In this document: in pieces, positions 26,144 through 34,732 of the stretch | Numbering within the stretch: position 1 is the stretch's first letter | Layout: the number at the start of each line of letters is the position of its first letter | Assembly: GCA_034211175.1 (NCBI GenBank) | Contig: JAXHUH010000146.1 | Span: 35,665-99,664 of the forward strand | From: JAXHUH01 sp034211175 | GTDB lineage: Bacteria; Actinomycetota; Acidimicrobiia; Acidimicrobiales; CAIXPF01 | Direction of reading: 5' to 3' | DNA: 64,000 bases | Notes under the pieces: model-generated | Told to the model about the DNA's origin: nothing | Seen by the model: only the letters and a program-made list of their open reading frames with translations | The model's database searches: none | Made by a program: the position numbers and the translations under genes

Positions 26144-26203
26144 TGCGCGTGGTGCACGCTTCCCCCGGCGACGGCGCTCCGATCGAGAGGACCAGCGGCC
26201 CCC

Positions 26204-28390
26204 ATGACCCCGAACCCCGGTAGCGACCAACCCGGCGACGTCTCCCCCCACGAGCCGGCGCCGACCTACGTGACCGCCGGCGGCATCGCCGTCCACCGCA
26301 GCGAGACCGTCGTCGAGCCCGGCGCGGCGATCGAGGAGCTCGTCGACCGCCTCGACGCCGAGCGCGGCGTCCTGCTGTCGTCGAGCTTCGAGTACCCCGG
26401 CCGCTACACCCGGTGGGACCTCGGGTTCGCCGCCCCGCCGATCGCCCTGACCGCGAGCGGCCGCTCGTTCCGCGTCGACGCCCTCAACGACCGCGGTCGG
26501 GTGCTGCTGGCGGCCATCGCACCGGCGGTCCTCGCCGCCGAAGGGGTCACCCGCACGAGCGACGACGAGGACCACCTCGCCGGCGAGATCGAGCGGCCCG
26601 ACCGCCGCTTCGAGGAGGAGGAGCGCAGCCGCCAGCCGTCGGTGTTCACCGTCGTGCGGGCCGTCACCGGGCTGTTCGCGTCCGACGACGACGCCCACCT
26701 CGGCCTGTGGGGCTCGTTCGGCTACGACCTGGCGTTCCAGTTCGAGCCGATCCCCCACCAGCGGCCACGCCCGGCGGACCAGCGGGACCTCGTCCTCTAC
26801 CTCCCCGACGAGATCCTCGTCGTCGACCACCAGCGCGAGCAGGCGACCCGCAAGCGCTACGACTTCGTCACCGCGACCGGCGCCACCTTCGACCTGCCCC
26901 GCACGATCGCCACCGCCGCCTACGCGCCGGACCCGGACGCCGTGGCCACCCGCGAGATGCCGCCCGGCGGCTACGCCGAGCTGGTCACCGAGGCCAAGGA
27001 GCGGTTCCGGGTCGGCGACCTGTTCGAGGTCGTCCCCGGCTACACCTTCACCGAGCCGTGCCCGGCGCCGCCGTCGGAGCTGTTCCGCCGTCTCCGCCAG
27101 CGCAACCCCGCCCCCTACGGCTTCCTCATCAACCTCGGCGCGGCGGAGTACCTGGTCGGCGCCTCACCCGAGATGTACGTGCGGGTCGACGGCGACCGGG
27201 TCGAGACGTGCCCGATCTCGGGGACGATCGCCCGCGGCGGCGATCCGCTGGCCGATGCCCGCCAGATCCTCCAGCTCCTCAGCTCCGAGAAGGACGAGTC
27301 GGAGCTGACGATGTGCACCGACGTCGACCGCAACGACAAGTCCCGGATCTGCGTTCCCGGGTCGGTGCGGGTGATCGGGCGGCGCCAGATCGAGATGTAC
27401 TCACGGCTGATCCACACGGTCGACCACGTCGAGGGCCGTCTGCGGGAGGGGTTCGACGCCCTCGACGCGTTCCTGACCCACACGTGGGCGGTGACGGTGA
27501 CCGGTGCGCCGAAGATCGCGGCGATGGAGTTCATCGAGCGCCACGAGCGCTCGCCCCGGGCCTGGTACGGCGGAGCCGTCGGGCTCGTGGCCTTCGACGG
27601 CTCGATGAACACCGGCCTCACGCTGCGGACGATCCGGGTGAAGGACGGCACCGCCCAGGTCCGGGTCGGCGCCACGCTGCTGTGGGACTCCGATCCGGAG
27701 GCCGAGGAGGAGGAGACCGCGCTCAAGGCGTCGGCGTTCCTCGACGCCATCCGCCACCCGTCGGACCCCGCGGCGAAGGTGGCCGAATCGGTGCGGGCCG
27801 CGGCGCCCCGCGACATCCTCCTCGTCGACCACCGCGACAGCTTCGTGCACACCCTGGCCAACTACCTGCGCCGCACCGGCTCAACCGTGCGTACGCTGCG
27901 GGCCGGCTTCGACCTGGCCGAGCTGGCGGAGTCCGACGCCGACCTGGTGGTGCTCTCCCCCGGCCCGGGGCGGCCGTCCGACTTCGAGGTGTCGAAGACG
28001 ATCGGCGCCGCGCTCGACGCCGGCAAGGCCGTGTTCGGGGTGTGCCTCGGCCTCCAGGGCATCGTCGAGCACTTCGGCGGCACGCTGGGCACGCTGCGCA
28101 CCCCGATGCACGGCAAGCCGTCGACCGTCAGGGTCAGCGACGGCGGTCGGATGCTCGACGGGCTCGTCGGCGACATCACCGCCGGCCGCTACCACTCGCT
28201 CTACGCGGAGATCGACGAGCTCCCCGACTGCCTGCGGGTGACGGCGACCTCGGACGACGGCGTGATCATGGCGGTGGAGCACACCGAGCTGCCGGTGGCC
28301 GCGGTCCAGTTCCACCCCGAGTCGATCATGTCGCTCGACGACGACATGGGCATGCGCCTCATCGCCAACGTGGTCACCAACCTCCGCTGA
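26204..28390 (+). CDS. trpE: Anthranilate synthase, fused TrpE-TrpG
   Basis: 728 residues: TrpE chorismate-binding domain (1 to about 520) joined to a TrpG class I glutamine amidotransferase (about 540-728). The N-terminal LLSSSFEYPGRYTRW is the fusion-type version of the LLESS feedback site, implying Trp inhibition. TrpE motifs include TCPISGTIARGG and DRNDKSRIC. The TrpG half has the catalytic Cys in FGVCLGLQGI and His/Glu in VQFHPESIMS. Such fusions occur in Streptomyces, Rhizobium and Azospirillum. It makes anthranilate from chorismate and glutamine and is controlled by the upstream attenuator. Confidence 0.96.
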   Translation: MTPNPGSDQPGDVSPHEPAPTYVTAGGIAVHRSETVVEPGAAIEELVDRLDAERGVLLSSSFEYPGRYTRWDLGFAAPPIALTASGRSFRVDALNDRGRVLLAAIAPAVLAAEGVTRTSDDEDHLAGEIERPDRRFEEEERSRQPSVFTVVRAVTGLFASDDDAHLGLWGSFGYDLAFQFEPIPHQRPRPADQRDLVLYLPDEILVVDHQREQATRKRYDFVTATGATFDLPRTIATAAYAPDPDAVATREMPPGGYAELVTEAKERFRVGDLFEVVPGYTFTEPCPAPPSELFRRLRQRNPAPYGFLINLGAAEYLVGASPEMYVRVDGDRVETCPISGTIARGGDPLADARQILQLLSSEKDESELTMCTDVDRNDKSRICVPGSVRVIGRRQIEMYSRLIHTVDHVEGRLREGFDALDAFLTHTWAVTVTGAPKIAAMEFIERHERSPRAWYGGAVGLVAFDGSMNTGLTLRTIRVKDGTAQVRVGATLLWDSDPEAEEEETALKASAFLDAIRHPSDPAAKVAESVRAAAPRDILLVDHRDSFVHTLANYLRRTGSTVRTLRAGFDLAELAESDADLVVLSPGPGRPSDFEVSKTIGAALDAGKAVFGVCLGLQGIVEHFGGTLGTLRTPMHGKPSTVRVSDGGRMLDGLVGDITAGRYHSLYAEIDELPDCLRVTATSDDGVIMAVEHTELPVAAVQFHPESIMSLDDDMGMRLIANVVTNLR

Positions 28391-28468
28391 GCGCGTCGCC
28401 GCCGGTCAGGACCAGCCGGCCGGGGAATCCTTCGGGCCGATGCACGCGTCGGCGCGTACCGTGCCGGG

Positions 28469-29197
28469 ATGCCCGATGCCGCGTTCGCCCATCCGCGCCT
28501 GGCGGCGTTGTACGACCCGCTCGATCCCGTTCGGGGCGACCTCGAGGTCTACGCCGACCTCCTGGCCGGGCTCGGCGTGCGGTCGGTCCTCGACGTCGGC
28601 TGCGGGACCGGGGTCTTCGCCCTGGTGCTCGCCGAGCGGGGCTTCGACGTCGTGGGCGTCGACCCCGCCGGTGCGTCGTTGGACCTCGCCCGGGCCAAGC
28701 CGGGCGCCGATCGGGTCCGTTGGGTGCACGGCGACGTGACGATGCTGACGCCGCTGGCGGTCGACGCCGCGACGATGACCGGCAACGTCGCCCAGCTGTT
28801 CGTGACCGACGACGAGTGGGCCACCGCCCTCGGCGGTGTGCGGGGCGCGTTGCGGCCGGGCGGCTGGTTCGTGTTCGAGACCCGGGTCCCGGCCAGGCGG
28901 GCGTGGGAGGAGTGGACCCGGGAGGCCACCTGGTCGCGCGACGACGTGGCCGGCGTCGGGGTCGTCGAGACGTGGCTCGACGTGCTCTCGGTCGACGGGC
29001 CGATCGTCAGGTTCCGGGCCACGTACCGGTTCGAGGCCACCGGCGAGGAGCTCACGTCGGACTCGACCCTCCGGTTCCGCACCCGGACCGAGGTCGAGGC
29101 ATCACTCGACGCCGCCGGTTTCACGGTCCGGGAGGTGCGCGACGCCCCCGACCGGCCGGGCAGGGAGCACGTCTTCGTGGCGGAGCGGGCCCGATGA
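28469..29197 (+). CDS. Class I SAM-dependent methyltransferase
   Basis: 242 residues with SAM-binding motif I VLDVGCGTGVFAL, acidic end of strand 2 (VVGVDPAG) and LRPGGWFVFET. The C-terminal half has an antiparallel region of the type seen in small-molecule methyltransferases; substrate unknown. The ATG is preceded 6 bases upstream by TACCGT, a leaderless-type promoter. It overlaps the DUF402 gene in an ATGA, so the two are coupled. Confidence 0.85.
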   Translation: MPDAAFAHPRLAALYDPLDPVRGDLEVYADLLAGLGVRSVLDVGCGTGVFALVLAERGFDVVGVDPAGASLDLARAKPGADRVRWVHGDVTMLTPLAVDAATMTGNVAQLFVTDDEWATALGGVRGALRPGGWFVFETRVPARRAWEEWTREATWSRDDVAGVGVVETWLDVLSVDGPIVRFRATYRFEATGEELTSDSTLRFRTRTEVEASLDAAGFTVREVRDAPDRPGREHVFVAERAR

Positions 29198-29850
29198 CCA
29201 GCGTCGGCGTGCTGGACGGGCGGTCCGAACCGTTCGGGCGGGGCGACGCGGTCGTCTGGCGTTCCTGCCATCCCGACCGGCTCGGCTACGCCTACGCCGG
29301 CCGTGTCCTGGCCGACGAACCGTCGTTCGCCGCGATCGTGCAGGCACCGGGTGCACTCCGGGCGCGACCGACCGGCCGGCGGGGTGGCCCCCGGGGCCGC
29401 AACACGGTGCCGGGCGGGTGGGACGGCGGCCACCGGGTCACACCGTGGGACGGGCCGGTGATGGTGCGGGTCCACCCGGTCGGATGTCCGTATGCGGTGC
29501 TGCGGGCGTGGTCCGACGACGCCGGCGCGTTCTCGAGCTGGTACGTGAACCTGGAGCGTCCGTGGCGACGGACCGCCATCGGGTTCGACACCCGCGACCA
29601 CCTCCTCGACGTCGTGGTCGACCACGACCTCGGCGGGTGGCAGCTCAAGGACGCCGACGAGCTCGTCTGGGCCACCGACGCCGGGATCTACGACGAGGCA
29701 GAGGCCGAGGCGATCCGTGACGCCGGCCGTCGGGCGATCCGGGACGTCGAGGAGCGCCGCTGGCCCTTCGACGAGGCCGCGTGGGCACCGTTCGAGCCCG
29801 ACGCCGGCTGGTCGCCGCCCGAGCTCCCCGCCGCCTGGAACCACTGGTAG
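29194..29850 (+). CDS. DUF402-domain protein
   Basis: 218 residues. The segment VMVRVHPVGCPYAVLRAWSD, then WYVNLERPWRRTAIGFDTRDH and LDVVVDHDLGGWQLKDADEL is the DUF402 (FomD/Ntdp-like) signature, with conserved acidic residues that bind metal. Characterised members are nucleoside di- or triphosphatases or CMP-releasing hydrolases. Start codon lies within the stop of the methyltransferase gene. Confidence 0.82.
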   Translation: MTSVGVLDGRSEPFGRGDAVVWRSCHPDRLGYAYAGRVLADEPSFAAIVQAPGALRARPTGRRGGPRGRNTVPGGWDGGHRVTPWDGPVMVRVHPVGCPYAVLRAWSDDAGAFSSWYVNLERPWRRTAIGFDTRDHLLDVVVDHDLGGWQLKDADELVWATDAGIYDEAEAEAIRDAGRRAIRDVEERRWPFDEAAWAPFEPDAGWSPPELPAAWNHW

Positions 29851-29874
29851 CCCCACCACCAGTCGAGCCCCACC

Positions 29875-29930
29875 CCGGAACTGGCGGGGTTTTCTGCCCT
29901 GTGCACCGTCAGAAACCCACGCCAGTTCGG
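29875..29930. repeat. Palindromic intergenic element, copy C
   Basis: Arms CCGGAACTGGCGGGG... (from 29875) and ...CCCACGCCAGTTCGG (to 29930) pair over about 20 bp with few mismatches around a 13-base loop. It lies exactly between convergent stops (29850 and 29937), so it could terminate both transcripts. Its sequence, including loop words CTG-GC-CCGTC, matches the reverse complement of the element at 3149-3205. Confidence 0.75.
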
Positions 29931-29936
29931 CTCGGG

Positions 29937-30827
29937 TCAGGGGTTTCGGGGGAGGCGGGCGCCGGCGACGTGGAGGGCGCCGGGGACGACCTCGAAGGTG
30001 ACCGGGAGCGGGCCGAGGCGCTCGCCGTCGCCCCAGACGCCGGCGCCGCCGTCATCACCCTCGATGCGGATGCGCCGCACTCGGTGGGTCGCCACCGCGG
30101 GGTGGCCGATGTGGCTGCCCGAGAAGATCTTGCGCAGGTAGCGGGCGAGCGTCAGGCGGCCGACGGCCCCGATCGTCACGACGTCGAGCGCCCCGTCGGC
30201 CGGGTCGGCGCCGGGGACGATCTCCATCCCGCCGCCGAAGTAGTCGGTGTTGGCGATGGCGACGAGTGTGGCCTCGAGGTCGAACGGCTCGCCGTCGTCG
30301 AGCGTGCACCGCAGCGTCGCACGCCGTAGCCGGGGCAGCTCGACCACGGTCGCCGCGCTGTAGCGGGCACTGCCCATGGCCGGCGGCAGCTTGTTGGCCA
30401 GGTGGTTGACCGTGGCCGAGAACCCGAGGGTGGCCACCGACGCCACCCACCCGTGCTCACACCGGAGCGCGTCGAGCGCGACCGTGGGTGCCAGTGCGGC
30501 CTCGACGGCGCCGTCCACGTCGGTCGCCAGGCCGAGTGCCCGGGCGAAGTCGTTGCCCGAACCCGAGCCGACGACGGCGAGCGCGGTGTCGGTCCCGGCG
30601 ATGGCCTGGGTGGCGTGGTGGACGAGCCCGTCACCGCCGACGACGACGATGCGCTCGTCGCCGTCGGCCACCGTCGCGGCCAGGGTCCGGCGCAGGTCGT
30701 CGAGCGTGAACGCGTCGACCAGGATCGGGTCGTGGTCCCGGGCCCGCAGCGCGGCGGCGACGGCGTCGAGGCGGCTCGCCTCCTTGCGCACGTCCGGTGT
30801 CGTGTAGACGCGGATCCCCCTGGCCAT
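29937..30827 (-). CDS. Diacylglycerol/sphingosine kinase-like lipid kinase
   Basis: 296 residues of the DAGK catalytic family: nucleotide loop VVVGGDGLVHHATQAI, GSGSGNDFARALG, and the C-terminal ALDVVTIG and GDGERLGPLPV motifs. It likely phosphorylates diacylglycerol or a related lipid at the membrane. The first 25 residues (RVYTTPDVRK) are slightly divergent from the usual NPxSG. ATG 30827 has TACCCT 8 bases upstream. It is divergent from the molybdopterin oxidoreductase gene. Confidence 0.88.
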   Translation of the reverse strand: MARGIRVYTTPDVRKEASRLDAVAAALRARDHDPILVDAFTLDDLRRTLAATVADGDERIVVVGGDGLVHHATQAIAGTDTALAVVGSGSGNDFARALGLATDVDGAVEAALAPTVALDALRCEHGWVASVATLGFSATVNHLANKLPPAMGSARYSAATVVELPRLRRATLRCTLDDGEPFDLEATLVAIANTDYFGGGMEIVPGADPADGALDVVTIGAVGRLTLARYLRKIFSGSHIGHPAVATHRVRRIRIEGDDGGAGVWGDGERLGPLPVTFEVVPGALHVAGARLPRNP

Positions 30828-30918
30828 CGGCCGAGAGGGTAGTTGGCCGACGAACACCGCTCGTTCCCGCCGGCCACCGGACCCATCCTCCGACGGGGTC
30901 GGGAGCGAACCGGGGGAT

Positions 30919-32574
30919 ATGGAACCCGCGACCACCCTGCCCGCCCCGACCGACACCGAGCCGCTCGACGGCAGCCGTCGCCGGCGGGCGCGGCTCGCCG
31001 ACACCCTCCTCGGCGCCCTCGCGGGGCTCGCCGCCGCGCTGGCGGGGCTGGCGGTCGCCGAGGTCGTCGCCGCCGTGGTCCAGGACGCCCAGTCACCGGT
31101 GCTCGACGTCGCCGACCGGGTCGTCGACGGCGCGCCGATCTGGTTGAAGGACCTGGCCATCGACTGGTTCGGGACCAACGACAAGGTGGCGCTGCTCGTC
31201 GGGATCGCCGTCCTGCTCGCGGCGTACGCGGCGCTGGTCGGCGTCATCGGCCTCGCCCGGCGTCGGCTGCTCGGGATCATCGCCATCGGCGTCGGGGTCT
31301 CGCTGTTCGGGCTGGCGGGCGCCTACGCCTCCCAGTCGACGCGCCGGGACGCGCCGTGGGCCGCCGCGGTCCCGAGCCTCGTCGGGGCGGCCGTCGCCGT
31401 GGGTGTCCTCATCGGGCTCCGCCACCTGTTCCGCACCCGACCGGCGACGGCGACGACGCAGGCCGACGGAGCCGACACGACGACCGGCGCCACCGCGGTG
31501 GCCGGTGACGGCGGGTCGCGACGTCGGTTCCTCGTCGGGCTCGGCACGACCGCGGCGGGTGCGGCCGTCGTCGGTGCCGCGGGCCGGCGCCTCGGGTCCG
31601 GGAGCGGCGCGGCCGCGTCCCGGGCCGATCTCGTGCTCCCCCGCGCCTCGGCGCCGTTGCCGGCCGCACCCGCCGACGTCGCGGTCGGCGTCGACGGGGC
31701 CGTGCCGTTCTTCACGCCGAACGCCGACTTCTACCGGATCGACACCGCCATCACGGTGCCGCGGGTGCCGATCGACGGGTGGGAGCTGGCGGTGGACGGG
31801 ATGGTCGAGCGGCCGCGCACGCTCGACTTCGAGGAGCTCACCTCCCGGGAGCTGGTCGAGGCCGACATCACGATGACGTGCGTCTCGAACGAGGTCGGCG
31901 GCGACCTCGCCGGCACGGCCCGCTGGCTCGGTGTCCGGCTCGACGACCTGCTCGACGAGGTGGGGGTCGACCCCGACGCCGACCAGATCGTCGGGCACTC
32001 GGTCGACGGGTACACCTGCGGCTTCCCGCTCGCCGCGCTCGACGGCCGCGACGCACTCGTCGCCGTCGGCATGAACGGCGAGCCGCTCCCCCTCGAGCAC
32101 GGCTACCCGGCCCGCCTCGTCGTCCCCGGCCTCTACGGCTACGTGTCGGCGACGAAGTGGCTGGAGCGGATCGAGCTCACCCGGTTCGACCGCTTCGACC
32201 AGTACTGGGTCGAGCGGGGCTGGGACGAGACCGCCCCGATCAAGCTGGCCAGCCGCATCGACACACCCCGCGGCCTGGCGACGCTCGAGCCGGGCACCGT
32301 GGCGATCGCCGGCGTGGCGTGGGCGCAGACGCGGGGCGTCGAGCGGGTCGAGGTGCAGATCGACGACGGCGACTGGGTCGAGGCCGACCTCGCCGAGGAG
32401 CTGAACGTCGACACGTGGCGCCAGTGGAGCCTGCCCTGGGAGGCCACGGAGGGCCGCCACACCATCCGTGTCCGGGCGATCGAGAAGGGCGGACCAATCC
32501 AGACCGCCGAGCGGGCCGAACCATTCCCGAGCGGGGCCACCGGGCGACACCAGATCGTCGTGATCGTGCGCTGA
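30919..32574 (+). CDS. Membrane-anchored molybdopterin-dependent oxidoreductase (sulfite-oxidase family)
   Basis: 551 residues. Four hydrophobic segments occupy about residues 28-165; a polar linker and a Tat-like SRRRFL plus hydrophobic stretch (about 195-215) precede the sulfite-oxidase-type Mo domain (about 245-430), with Mo-ligand Cys321 in MTCVSNEVGG, and a C-terminal Mo-co dimerisation domain. The catalytic part is probably outside the membrane. Electron donor and acceptor are unknown. It precedes a FAS1 lipoprotein by 48 bases on the same strand, so the two may form an exported redox/surface unit. Confidence 0.88.
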   Translation: MEPATTLPAPTDTEPLDGSRRRRARLADTLLGALAGLAAALAGLAVAEVVAAVVQDAQSPVLDVADRVVDGAPIWLKDLAIDWFGTNDKVALLVGIAVLLAAYAALVGVIGLARRRLLGIIAIGVGVSLFGLAGAYASQSTRRDAPWAAAVPSLVGAAVAVGVLIGLRHLFRTRPATATTQADGADTTTGATAVAGDGGSRRRFLVGLGTTAAGAAVVGAAGRRLGSGSGAAASRADLVLPRASAPLPAAPADVAVGVDGAVPFFTPNADFYRIDTAITVPRVPIDGWELAVDGMVERPRTLDFEELTSRELVEADITMTCVSNEVGGDLAGTARWLGVRLDDLLDEVGVDPDADQIVGHSVDGYTCGFPLAALDGRDALVAVGMNGEPLPLEHGYPARLVVPGLYGYVSATKWLERIELTRFDRFDQYWVERGWDETAPIKLASRIDTPRGLATLEPGTVAIAGVAWAQTRGVERVEVQIDDGDWVEADLAEELNVDTWRQWSLPWEATEGRHTIRVRAIEKGGPIQTAERAEPFPSGATGRHQIVVIVR

Positions 32575-32622
32575 GGACCCCGCACCCGAACAACCGTCGG
32601 AGAACCCAGAGGAGACACCGAC

Positions 32623-33387
32623 ATGGCCACCACCGACCACACGCTCCGCAGCTCCACGATGCGCCTCGGGCTCGCCGCGCTGGCATCGTTCTCGCTCGTC
32701 GCCGCGGCCTGCGGTGGGGACGACGACGACGGCGGCGCACAGGCCGACGACACGACCGTCACCACGATGGCCGAGGACATGGCCGACGACGAGATGACCG
32801 ACGAGTCGATGGCCGAGGACATGGCCGACGAGGACATGAGCGACGACTCGATGGCCGACGACATGGCCGACGAGGACATGACCGAGGACTCGATGGGCGA
32901 CGAGATGGCCCTCGAGCCGAGCGGTCCGGGCTGCGCCGCGGTCCCGGCCGACGGTGAGGGCAGCTTCTCGGGCATGGCCGACGACCCGGCCGCCACCGCG
33001 GCGAGCAACAACCCGGTCCTGTCGACCCTCGTCAGCGCCGTGGACGCCGCGGGCCTCGTCGACACCCTCAACGGTGACGGGCCGTTCACCATCTTCGCCC
33101 CGACGAACGACGCCTTCGGGGCGATCCCCGAGGCCGACCTGAACGCCGTGCTCGCCGACACCGAGCTGCTGACGTCGATCCTGACCTACCACGTGGTCGG
33201 CGGCGAGGCGATGAGCTCGGCCGACCTCATCGAGGCCGGCACCGTCGAGACCGTCAACGGCGCCTCGCTCGAGGTCACCGACGTGGACGGCACCCTGACC
33301 GTCGACGGCTCCGCCTCCAGCGTCTGCATGGACGTCCCGACCGCCAACGCCACCGTCCACATCATCGACACGGTCCTCATGCCGTGA
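32623..33387 (+). CDS. FAS1 (fasciclin) domain lipoprotein with Met/Asp-rich repeat
   Basis: 254 residues: signal peptide with lipobox VAAAC, an acidic spacer, about 50 residues of near-tandem M-A/T-E/D-D-M repeats (for example MAEDMADDEMTDESM), then one FAS1 domain (about 120-254) with NPVLSTLVSAVDAAGLVDTL, FTIFAPTNDAF, and TYHVVGGE. GAGGAG lies 8 bases before the ATG. FAS1 domains mediate adhesion; the repeat resembles metal-binding Met/Asp linkers, which is only a suggestion. Follows the Mo oxidoreductase. Confidence 0.88.
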   Translation: MATTDHTLRSSTMRLGLAALASFSLVAAACGGDDDDGGAQADDTTVTTMAEDMADDEMTDESMAEDMADEDMSDDSMADDMADEDMTEDSMGDEMALEPSGPGCAAVPADGEGSFSGMADDPAATAASNNPVLSTLVSAVDAAGLVDTLNGDGPFTIFAPTNDAFGAIPEADLNAVLADTELLTSILTYHVVGGEAMSSADLIEAGTVETVNGASLEVTDVDGTLTVDGSASSVCMDVPTANATVHIIDTVLMP

Positions 33388-33431
33388 CCCACGGCTGAGC
33401 CGCCGCTCCCCCACCGGGAGCACCCGCCGCA

Positions 33432-33461
33432 CGACGGCCGGACCTTCGGGTCCGGCCGTCG
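33432..33461. terminator. 13-bp hairpin with UUCG tetraloop
   Basis: CGACGGCCGGACC, TTCG and GGTCCGGCCGTCG form a perfect 13-bp stem 45 bases after the FAS1 gene stop. The UUCG loop and position mark it as the terminator of the Mo-oxidoreductase/FAS1 transcript. Confidence 0.82.
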
Positions 33462-33487
33462 CCGCGTCAGAGCAGCCGACCACCGCC

Positions 33488-33550
33488 GAACTGGTCTACC
33501 GGGAGGTCGACGCCACCTGCCCGGACATCGGGCGGCAGGTAGACCAGAAC
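33488..33550. repeat. Palindromic element D between convergent genes
   Basis: CTGGTCTACC (33491-33500) pairs with GGTAGACCAG (33538-33547), with further pairing of ACCTGCCCG against CGGGCGGCAGGT inside. The left boundary CCGAACTGG matches the start of elements A and C, while the right end reads CCAGAACGA. It probably terminates the GroES-like gene arriving from the right. Confidence 0.55.
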
Positions 33551-33637
33551 GAACGGGGGTGCGGTCCGAGGACGCCGAGAGGTGGCCGGATCCACCCGAA
33601 GAGCACGTGGCCGAGCGCCGGCCAGAGGTGGCGCCGG

Positions 33638-34003
33638 CTAGAGGTAGAGGCCAGTGGAGGCGCCCTCGTGGCGTTCGGCGGCGACGGCGTGGATGTCGCG
33701 CTCGCGCAGGATGATGTAGTCGTCACCCCGGACCTCGACCTCGTAGCGGTCCTCGGGGTTGAACAGCACCTGGTCGCCGGTCTGCATCGCCCGCACGTTG
33801 GGGCCGACGGCGACCACCCGGGCCCACGCGAGCCGCTTGCCCATCTGGGCGGTGGCCGGGATGAGGATGCCACCGGAGGACTTCCGCTCGCCCTCGGCGC
33901 CGTCGAGCCGCACGAGGATGCGATCGTTCAGCATCTTGATCGGGAGGCCATCGGACCCCGGCCGATTCGATGCGTCCCCGTTGTTGCTCTCGGTCGCTGC
34001 CAC
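33638..34003 (-). CDS. GroES-like co-chaperonin (Cpn10 family)
   Basis: 121 residues. The Cpn10 fold is recognisable from LNDRILVRLDGAEGERKSSGGILIPATAQ, then RVVAVGPNVRAMQTGDQVLFNPED and YIILRERDIHAV. A polar N-terminal tail of about 23 residues is unusual. GTG 34003 is chosen over ATG 33934 because TACCGT stands 6 bases upstream of it. No groEL is adjacent, so it may be an accessory paralogue of the main GroES. Divergent from the hydrolase at 34028, with overlapping -10 boxes. Confidence 0.83.
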   Translation of the reverse strand: MAATESNNGDASNRPGSDGLPIKMLNDRILVRLDGAEGERKSSGGILIPATAQMGKRLAWARVVAVGPNVRAMQTGDQVLFNPEDRYEVEVRGDDYIILRERDIHAVAAERHEGASTGLYL

Positions 34004-34027
34004 AGTGGAACGGTAGCGTCCGGGGCC

Positions 34028-34732
34028 ATGGTCCACGATGCAGGCGACCAGCCAACCGACGGCGACGCCCGGCGTGCCACGGCGACACCGACGGCCGGGG
34101 TCGAGGAACCGGTGTCGATCCGCACGGCGGACGACCTCACGCTCGACGGCCGGTTCCGCCTGCCCGAGGGCGCTCCGGCGATCGTCGTCATCGCCCACCC
34201 CCACCCGACGTACGGCGGGTCGATGGAGGTGCCGCTCGTCGTCTCACTGGCCCGGGCGGTGGCCGACGCCGGCTACGGGTCGTTGCGGTTCGACTTCCGC
34301 GGGGTCGGCCGCTCCGGCGGCACCCACGAGGGCGGCCGGGGCGAGCCGGTCGACGTCGCCGCCGCGGTGCACGCCGCCCACGATCTCGCCGGCGGCGCAC
34401 CGGTCGTGCTCGCCGGCTGGTCCTTCGGCGCCGACATGACGCTGACCTGCACCGACGACGTCGTGGCCGGCTGGTGCACGGTCGCCGCGCCGCTGCGCTT
34501 CGCGGAGGGCGACGCGCTGGCCGCCGGAGCCGACGAGCGCCCGAAGCTGCTGGTCGTGCCGCGCCACGACCAGTTCCGCGACCCCGACGCCGCGGCGGAG
34601 GCGACGGCGAGCTGGCCGGCGACGGACCTGGTGGTCGTCGAGGGCGCCGATCACTCGCTCATGGGGTTCTCCGCCGACGTGGCGGCGCACCTCGTCGGGT
34701 TCGTCGAGCGGGTGGTCAGCCCGGCGGCCTGA
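34028..34732 (+). CDS. Alpha/beta hydrolase
   Basis: 234 residues. VIAHPHPTYGGSM (oxyanion region), RFDFRGVGRSGG, nucleophile Ser in LAGWSFGAD, acid in VPRHDQFRDP and catalytic His in EGADHSL: a complete triad in the small dienelactone-hydrolase/CocE-like subgroup found across bacteria. Substrate unknown. A TAGCGT box lies 8 bases before the ATG. Its 3' end overlaps that of hisF by 17 bases in convergent orientation. Confidence 0.83.
   Translation: MVHDAGDQPTDGDARRATATPTAGVEEPVSIRTADDLTLDGRFRLPEGAPAIVVIAHPHPTYGGSMEVPLVVSLARAVADAGYGSLRFDFRGVGRSGGTHEGGRGEPVDVAAAVHAAHDLAGGAPVVLAGWSFGADMTLTCTDDVVAGWCTVAAPLRFAEGDALAAGADERPKLLVVPRHDQFRDPDAAAEATASWPATDLVVVEGADHSLMGFSADVAAHLVGFVERVVSPAA

Noticed and set aside
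26413..29193. A long plus-strand frame overlapping trpEG and the methyltransferase gene
   Set aside because: Out-of-frame shadow of trpEG; only its last part (29194-29850, DUF402) is a real gene.
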